Assembly (NCBI GenBank): GCA_964541375.1
Contig: CAZIPT010000039.1
Location: 1-18,707, forward strand
Reading direction: 5' to 3'
Source of the DNA: JBAXEO01 sp964541375
GTDB lineage: Bacteria > Actinomycetota > Coriobacteriia > Anaerosomatales > JAAXUF01
DNA length: 18,707 nucleotides
How positions within the stretch are numbered: the first letter of the stretch is position 1; each line of letters starts with the position of its first letter. Position numbers and translations under genes: made by a program. A model generated the notes under the pieces. The model searched no databases. It saw only the letters and a list, made by a program, of their open reading frames with translations, and was not told the origin of the DNA. Positions 14,411 through 18,707 of this stretch are shown piece after piece.

Positions 14411-14638
14411 CTAGATCTTCCCTGAGATGACCAGCGTGACGACGAGCGTGTAGATGCACAGTGCTTCGATGAGCGCCATACCGATGAGCATCGCAGTGAA
14501 CAGCTGCGGTGCTATCTCAGGCTGGCGAGTCATGCCATCGATCGCCGTCGTGGAGACGTAGCGCATGGCAAGCGATGCAAATGCGGCGCCCACAGCGATG
14601 GGCAGCACAGCTATGAGTGCAAGCCAGACTTCGTTCAT
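14411..14638 (-). CDS. atpE: ATP synthase c subunit (rotor ring)
   Basis: Proteolipid of the membrane rotor, 75 residues, two membrane helices joined by the polar loop RQPE. Seen: ion-binding carboxylate E58 in GMALIEALCIYTLV. The sodium signature is missing: the helix-1 Gln is Met (M25 by alignment on RQPE) and the Ser-Thr after the Glu are Ala-Leu, so protons are the likely ion. The helix-1 GxGxGxG motif is replaced by G17, A19, A21, L23, and R26 lies inside helix 1. ATG 14638 overlaps the TGA of atpB (ATGA) and follows GGAGGGAGG. Confidence 0.95.
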   Translation of the reverse strand: MNEVWLALIAVLPIAVGAAFASLAMRYVSTTAIDGMTRQPEIAPQLFTAMLIGMALIEALCIYTLVVTLVISGKI

Positions 14639-15363
14639 GACGTAAGACCTCCCTCCGGCAATCGATTTCCGTCTGCGAGCGAATCGGCCGATGCTTCGAC
14701 GTTCTTGGCCTTACGCTCCTCGTGGTGGACAGCGTTGGACAGGAAGCTCGCGGTCAGCAAAGTGAACACGAGCGCCTGAACGAACGCGGGAATCAGACCC
14801 AGGGCATGGAGAATGAGCGGAATCCCGAACGGGACCACCAGCAGGACCAAGGCGACGGTCATGTACTCCCCTGCGATGTTGCCGAAGAGACGGAGTGACA
14901 GCGACAGCACGTCGGTTATCTCGGAGACCCACTGGAGCGGATTCGGCCAGAACAGATGCTTGAAGGTCGCGCCGACACCCTTGACGGCAGCCGAGACCGC
15001 GAGGGTTCCAAGCACTGCACAGAGCGCCAACGCCAGCGTTACGCTGAAATGCGAGGTTGGCGGGCGATTGATCGCCGGCAGCGGGAGCATCGCGAACAAG
15101 TTGCTCACCATGATGAAGAGGAAGAGCGTCGCGAGGAAGGGCGCGACAATTCGAAGGATCCTCATGCGCTGCGGCCCCTCGGCCATTCCCCTGGCCTTGC
15201 CGACGAAGAACTGTAGGACGAACTCCCCCACGTTCTGCCGGCGACCGGGAGCATCGACTGACAGAGCGGCGCGACCGAACCAGATTCCCGCAAGCACCAA
15301 TATCACGGCGACCGCCATCGAGTTCACGATGACGATGATCGAAGACGCGTCCACTAGTTTCAC
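14635..15363 (-). CDS. atpB: ATP synthase a subunit
   Basis: Stator channel of F0 that delivers ions to the c ring. Seen, about 242 residues with five to six membrane segments: the essential Arg at 158 in SLSLRLFGNIAGEYM, the conserved Gln at 196 in IPAFVQALVFTLLTASFL, and the LFAMLPLPAINRPP turn typical of the family. The C-terminus has a hydrophilic tail after HHEERKAK. Two GTG starts are possible: 15372, overlapping the atpI stop, and 15363, which has AAGG at about 8 bases; the latter is chosen. The stop overlaps the atpE start by four bases. Confidence 0.95.
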   Translation of the reverse strand: MKLVDASSIIVIVNSMAVAVILVLAGIWFGRAALSVDAPGRRQNVGEFVLQFFVGKARGMAEGPQRMRILRIVAPFLATLFLFIMVSNLFAMLPLPAINRPPTSHFSVTLALALCAVLGTLAVSAAVKGVGATFKHLFWPNPLQWVSEITDVLSLSLRLFGNIAGEYMTVALVLLVVPFGIPLILHALGLIPAFVQALVFTLLTASFLSNAVHHEERKAKNVEASADSLADGNRLPEGGLTS

Positions 15364-15368
15364 GGCGC

Positions 15369-15785
15369 TCACCTTCCCATTCTCGAACTGCGCATAAGCC
15401 GGGTACCGGCGAGAAGGCTCCCCACCAGGGCAAGCGATAGATCGAACGCGAGAACGCCGACGGCCATGCCGACAAAACTGAGGACCTGAGGGAACAGCAC
15501 AGCGAGCCCCAGCAGTACGGCCTTGACCATCAAACGCGTCACAAAGAGCATCGACGACTTGGTCGCGCCAAGCTCGCCCTCGTCTATCTCGCGACGGGCA
15601 GTGCCGGCAATTGCGCGGATGAATGCGAAATCAATCGAAGCGGCGAGCATGCACGCGAGGGCAAAATCGGTGTGTCTTGTGATCGCGGTAGCGGCCACAG
15701 AGATTGCGGCGGCAGCGCCCAACGACCACCACGAGATCTCCTCGAGAAAGCTCCAGCTGAAATCGAGCGTAGGTTTAAGCGCCAC
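15369..15785 (-). CDS. atpI: AtpI-like membrane protein of the ATP synthase operon
   Basis: Seen: 138 residues with four hydrophobic segments (about 20-35, 42-60, 80-100 and 103-127), a short basic C-terminus (RLMRSSRMGR), and a conserved-looking acidic-basic loop RREIDEGELGATKSS. Position, size and topology match the AtpI/AtpR proteins found before atpB, which assist c-ring assembly or magnesium supply. Sequence identity cannot be judged by eye. GTG 15785 is preceded by GGGGG at about 5 bases. It lies 15 bases after the upstream small gene. Confidence 0.75.
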   Translation of the reverse strand: MALKPTLDFSWSFLEEISWWSLGAAAAISVAATAITRHTDFALACMLAASIDFAFIRAIAGTARREIDEGELGATKSSMLFVTRLMVKAVLLGLAVLFPQVLSFVGMAVGVLAFDLSLALVGSLLAGTRLMRSSRMGR

Positions 15786-15800
15786 GACGACCCCCGCCCT

Positions 15801-16055
15801 CTAGAGACTGTCTCGGAGCCGCATGACGTCGCGCACCGAAAGCGCGAGTCCGACAATCAGGCCTATGCCGACACCGTAGGGAAAGGTGTGCAGCCAGAGG
15901 TCGACCAGCCAGCCGAGGAATGCGCCGCCGATCAACCAGGCGGGCACGATGGACCATATGGCGATCAACCGCATGAATTCCCGGGAGATGAGATCGGGTT
16001 TACGATCCGCTTCCAGCCCGTCATGTTTGTCGCCGAGATCGGTCGAGGTGTGCAC
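15801..16055 (-). CDS. atpZ: AtpZ/AtpQ-like small membrane protein, first gene of ATP synthase operon
   Basis: Seen: 84 residues, a charged N-terminal third, then two membrane helices: LIAIWSIVPAWLIGGAFLGWLVDLWL and YGVGIGLIVGLALSVRDVMRL. The G-x-x-x-G-x-x-x-D helix and the second helix ending in a basic stretch are typical of AtpZ/AtpQ proteins, which work with AtpI in cation supply or assembly of F0. GTG 16055 follows a GGGGGGG run at 7 bases. It heads the ten-gene operon. Confidence 0.72.
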   Translation of the reverse strand: MHTSTDLGDKHDGLEADRKPDLISREFMRLIAIWSIVPAWLIGGAFLGWLVDLWLHTFPYGVGIGLIVGLALSVRDVMRLRDSL

Positions 16056-16286
16056 GACACCGCCCCCCCTCAGTGCGAGGTCTGGCGGCTCCAGTGATTA
16101 CACTCTTCGAACCATCCTGCGTTGCGCCGAGCGAAGTCGTCTGACTCGCGGCTGCACTAACCCTATGTTAGAAGTGTTCCCATTCATTGCCATCGTCATG
16201 CGGTTGAAACACCCATCTTCAATAATTCTTCGATTCATGCTTCACCGAGCCCCGTACCCTGGTCCACGCTAGAGATCGACAGTGTT
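16056..16286 (-). promoter_or_regulatory. Upstream region of the ATP synthase operon
   Basis: A 231-base gap between the MFS gene and the operon. It is less GC-rich than its surroundings around 16160-16235. It contains the inverted repeat CTAAC-n5-GTTAG at 16157-16171 and a TTGAA/TTCAA repeat nearby. No convincing sigma-70 promoter or terminator stands out. The operon promoter should lie here. Confidence 0.4.
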
Positions 16287-17579
16287 CTATCCGCTTCCAG
16301 GACGCTCCTCGGCGCGTGACGCACGGCCGGCCATCCTGTAGAGGGGTGCCGCGGCCGCAAAGAACGCCGAGCCCAGAACCCACGCCAACGCGATGCTGAA
16401 CCGCGTCGATATCCAGCCAAGCACCGGCTGGCCCGCAGCACCGCCGGCATCTGAGAAGAGCGAGTCCAGCGACAGGACCGTTGCGCGCTGCGCTGATGGG
16501 ATGTGCTCGTTTATGAAGCCGGCGCGTACCGGCCCCATCAACCCGAACAACACGCTCCAGGATATCCACAGGACGGTGGCTATCCCCGCGGGAAGCAAAC
16601 CGGGTTCGAGCTGCGAGAGGCCGACGGCGCCGATCGCTGCCACCGCGAGTGCCGCAACCACCGAGACCACTGCGAGCACGCGAGCCGGGTCGCGACGGCG
16701 TCCGCCCTCGCGCATGACAACGCGCACGAGCGAGTTTCCACCGATCATGGCCACCGATGAGACCGCTTGGACAACTCCTAGCACCCAGACGGCCGACGGC
16801 CGGCCGAGAAGCTCGAGAATATAGGGCTGCCAGGAGTAGAAGACGAACATCCCCGCGACACCCGTGACCAGCGAAACGAACATGAGCGGGCGGACGACTC
16901 GGCTGCCCCATCCGTAGCGGACGCCGGCATTCATGATCTTCTTGGTCTCGTCCCCAAAGGTGGAGACGTGCAACGGGCGGGGCTCAAACCCTGAATCATG
17001 CACGAGGAACACGACGAGCAGGAAGGCAGCGACGAGTACGGCCGCTCTCACCAGATACGGTATGACCAGGTTGATTTGGCCCAGGAAGCCACCGAGCAGC
17101 GACCCGGCGATCATCGCCACCCCAGCGGCCATGGAGCCCCACGCGAAGACGCGCTCCTTCGGTTGTGTCCAACCGGCGGCATCAAGTGCGTCGACCATCC
17201 ATGCATCGACGGCGCCCGTCTGGAACGTGAATCCGAGTCCGATGAGCGCGCTCGCGATCATGAATCCGGCGATGCCAAGGCCGAGAATCGGAGTCACCAC
17301 GTAGAGGAGCGTCGAAACGATGATGGTACCGATGGATAGCAGGTAGGACGCCTTGCGGCCGATGGTGTCAGCGATGACGCCGGTAGGGACCTCACAGGCC
17401 ATCTGAGCGATCAAGTAGACCGTGTTGACCAGCATCACCTCAAAGAGCGTGAGCCCACCTCGCTGTAGCAGGAAGATCGTGTTGATGGCCCAGATCAGCG
17501 ATGTGGCGAGCGTGAAGAGACACGTAGACGAGAGGTAGGCGAAGATCACCCTCTGGGGCGTGTAGGAGGCGGCATTCAT
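16287..17579 (-). CDS. MFS transporter
   Basis: Inner-membrane major facilitator, 430 residues with about 12 hydrophobic segments. Seen: motif A in the first loop, CEVPTGVIADTIGRKASYLL (GxxxDxxGRK), a central basic loop (REGGRRRDPARV) between the two halves, and GFTFQTGAVDAWMVDAL, a feature of drug/metabolite MFS carriers with DAW-type helix 4. ATG 17579 is chosen because it gives the usual short N-terminus; a GTG at 17615 would add 12 residues, and neither has a good ribosome site. The substrate cannot be told. It is transcribed in the same direction as the ATP synthase operon but separated by 231 bases, so is probably independent. Confidence 0.87.
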   Translation of the reverse strand: MNAASYTPQRVIFAYLSSTCLFTLATSLIWAINTIFLLQRGGLTLFEVMLVNTVYLIAQMACEVPTGVIADTIGRKASYLLSIGTIIVSTLLYVVTPILGLGIAGFMIASALIGLGFTFQTGAVDAWMVDALDAAGWTQPKERVFAWGSMAAGVAMIAGSLLGGFLGQINLVIPYLVRAAVLVAAFLLVVFLVHDSGFEPRPLHVSTFGDETKKIMNAGVRYGWGSRVVRPLMFVSLVTGVAGMFVFYSWQPYILELLGRPSAVWVLGVVQAVSSVAMIGGNSLVRVVMREGGRRRDPARVLAVVSVVAALAVAAIGAVGLSQLEPGLLPAGIATVLWISWSVLFGLMGPVRAGFINEHIPSAQRATVLSLDSLFSDAGGAAGQPVLGWISTRFSIALAWVLGSAFFAAAAPLYRMAGRASRAEERPGSG

Positions 17580-17758
17580 GGGCGTCGAAGGCGAGAGACG
17601 ACACTCGACAACCACGGGCGGGTCGATATCACGCGAGATCCTCTCGGCAAGGGTGAGTTGAACGGCCCTACCTCAGAGTGTCGACCACGTGGTGCGCCGC
17701 GACAAGTGTCCGGCGCATCCCCAGCCCCCAACCGATCGTGTTCGTGGTCGGATTGATT

Positions 17759-17774
17759 GCGAACGCATGTTCGC
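17759..17774 (+). promoter_or_regulatory. LexA (SOS) box
   Basis: GCGAAC-GCAT-GTTCGC is a perfect 6+6 inverted repeat with a four-base centre. It contains the full core CGAAC-N4-GTTCG of the Gram-positive and actinobacterial LexA site. It lies 58 bases before the helicase start codon and overlaps the candidate -35. Confidence 0.85.
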
Positions 17775-17800
17775 TTTCAGCGGCCATACCGTGCTACGCT
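17770..17800 (+). promoter_or_regulatory. Candidate promoter of the UvrD-like helicase gene
   Basis: TTCGCT (17770-17775) and TACGCT (17795-17800), separated by 19 bases, a long spacer. The -35 lies inside the LexA box, so bound LexA would block polymerase. The match to consensus is modest. Confidence 0.35.
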
Positions 17801-17831
17801 TGCGGCGACCCAATCGAACAGGAGTTCGCCC

Positions 17832-18707
17832 ATGGCTGCCGACACCCCCTCGCCCGCCGAGACCGACGCGCCCGACACCGCATTGCTCGCAGATCTCAAC
17901 GAGGATCAGCGCGCGGCAGCGTCTCACGGTGACGGAGCGCTCCTTGTGGTGGCAGGCGCCGGGACCGGCAAGACGGCGACGCTCGCTCATCGCGTCGCCC
18001 TGCTTATCGAGCGCGGCGTAGAACCGGGCCGCATCCTGCTGCTCACCTTCTCGCGCCGCGCAGCCAGCGAGATGCTCCATCGCGTCGACGGGCTGCTTCG
18101 CGCGTCGACGATGGCCCGGGGTTCCTCCGGTTCGAGGGTCTGGGGCGGGACCTTTCATGCGATGGCTTCTCGGCTGCTCAGGTTGCACGCCCGCGAGATC
18201 GGCCTGGGACCCGACTTCACCATCATGGATCGTGGCGACTCCGAGGACTTGATGCATCTCGCGCGCACCGATTTGGGACTGGGTCGAGGCAGCTCCCGAT
18301 TCCCACAGAAGTCCACGTGCCTCGACATCTACTCCCGCTGCGTCAACGCCAGTCTGCCATTGTCCGAAGTCCTTGCCGAGGCGTTCCCATGGTGCGTGCG
18401 TTGCGAGGACGACCTGAAGCGGCTCTTCTCCCACTACACCGACCAGAAGGAGTCGCAAGAGGTTCTCGACTACGACGACCTGCTGCTCTTCTGGCACGGG
18501 ATGCTCGCCGACCCAGTCGCGGGCCCACGTGTCCGGGAGCGCTTCGAACACGTGCTTGTCGATGAGTACCAGGACACCAACGTCCTGCAGGCCGAGATCG
18601 TCTCGCTCCTTCGGCCCGACGGAACCGGGGTGACCTGCGTCGGCGACGACGCTCAGGCCATCTACAGCTTCCGCGCCGCCACAGTACGCAACGTTCTCGA
18701 CTTCGAG
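17832..18707 (+). CDS. UvrD/Rep-family superfamily 1 DNA helicase (3' end outside window)
   Basis: ATP-driven 3'-5' DNA unwinding enzyme of repair or recombination. The first 292 residues are visible. Seen: Q motif LNEDQRAA, Walker A VVAGAGTGKTATL, motif Ia LLTFSRRAASEML, motif Ib GGTFHAMASRLL, the DYDDLL element, motif II VLVDEYQDTN, and motif III CVGDDAQAIYSFRAA. All residues for ATP binding and hydrolysis are present. ATG 17832 follows AGGAG at 8 bases; the first 20 residues are a Pro/Ala/Asp-rich tail. The upstream LexA box implies DNA-damage induction. Whether it is UvrD/PcrA itself or another branch (UvrD2-like, or with a C-terminal nuclease) depends on the missing part. Confidence 0.95.
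   Translation, partial: MAADTPSPAETDAPDTALLADLNEDQRAAASHGDGALLVVAGAGTGKTATLAHRVALLIERGVEPGRILLLTFSRRAASEMLHRVDGLLRASTMARGSSGSRVWGGTFHAMASRLLRLHAREIGLGPDFTIMDRGDSEDLMHLARTDLGLGRGSSRFPQKSTCLDIYSRCVNASLPLSEVLAEAFPWCVRCEDDLKRLFSHYTDQKESQEVLDYDDLLLFWHGMLADPVAGPRVRERFEHVLVDEYQDTNVLQAEIVSLLRPDGTGVTCVGDDAQAIYSFRAATVRNVLDFE

Larger units (their letters stand above)
17580..17831. promoter_or_regulatory. Divergent intergenic region, MFS gene and helicase gene
   Basis: Contains a 10-bp palindrome ACCACGTGGT (17684-17693) directly followed by a long hairpin (17694-17716). In the hairpin, GCGCCG pairs with CGGCGC and GAC with GTC around AAGT, with one bulged C. There is no T run. The LexA box and helicase promoter lie at 17759-17800. 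No gene is seen here. Confidence 0.5.

Noticed and set aside
8599..16055. Sodium-type N-ATPase operon
   Set aside because: Lack of delta and the presence of AtpZ/AtpI-like genes recall N-ATPases. However, the beta and epsilon genes are last rather than first, the b subunit is of normal length, and the c subunit lacks the sodium ligands.
17673..18551. Minus-strand open frame of 292 codons opposite the helicase gene
   Set aside because: The plus strand encodes all helicase motifs in order; the opposite frame has no recognisable family and covers the LexA box.

Overview
The window is gene-dense, GC-rich bacterial DNA. It looks like an anaerobic lineage of Actinomycetota, most likely Coriobacteriia-like, though this is inference from gene content. 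The clues are a PdtaS/PdtaR-type two-component pair (typical of actinobacteria), an actinobacterial-type LexA box, a HdrB-HdrC fusion of the kind found in anaerobes, an archaeal-type single-domain glutamate synthase and a class I-alpha glutamine synthetase. No insertion sequence, phage gene or CRISPR array is visible.

Layout. 1-1016 (-): HdrB-HdrC-like iron-sulfur protein, cut by the window edge. Its leader (1017-1135) holds two hexaloop hairpins followed by a terminator, which is the architecture of an ANTAR antitermination target. 1239-2831 (-): FMN-dependent glutamate synthase domain protein, interrupted by an in-frame TAG at 2127-2129. 2971-4299 (+): glnA, divergent from the synthase gene across a 139-bp region with three GAAACA repeats at 11-bp spacing. 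4307-6960 (-): operon of a PdtaS-like sensor kinase, a PdtaR-like ANTAR response regulator and a LysE-family exporter. 7013-7098 (+): tRNA-Leu(CAA). 7239-8618 (+): membrane GAF/HD-GYP protein behind a structured leader. 8599-16055 (-): a ten-gene F-type ATP synthase operon in the order atpZ-atpI-a-c-b-b'-alpha-gamma-beta-epsilon. 16287-17579 (-): MFS transporter. 17832-18707 (+): UvrD/Rep-family helicase, cut by the window edge, with a perfect LexA box upstream.

How the parts fit. Glutamine synthetase and glutamate synthase form a divergent nitrogen-assimilation pair that probably shares an operator. The ANTAR regulator encoded at 4947-5516 is a natural candidate to bind the twin hairpins in front of the Hdr gene about 4 kb away, which would link a sensor kinase to redox metabolism. 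The ATP synthase has no separate delta gene. The delta position is filled by a second b-like subunit, and the alpha subunit has an N-terminal extension of about 112 residues that resembles the C-terminal domain of delta. Its epsilon is short and its c subunit lacks both the glycine motif and the sodium-binding signature.

The strongest leads are the ANTAR-type leader of the Hdr gene, the delta-like extension on alpha, the in-frame amber codon in the glutamate synthase gene, the 11-bp-phased repeats before glnA, and the LexA box before the helicase gene.
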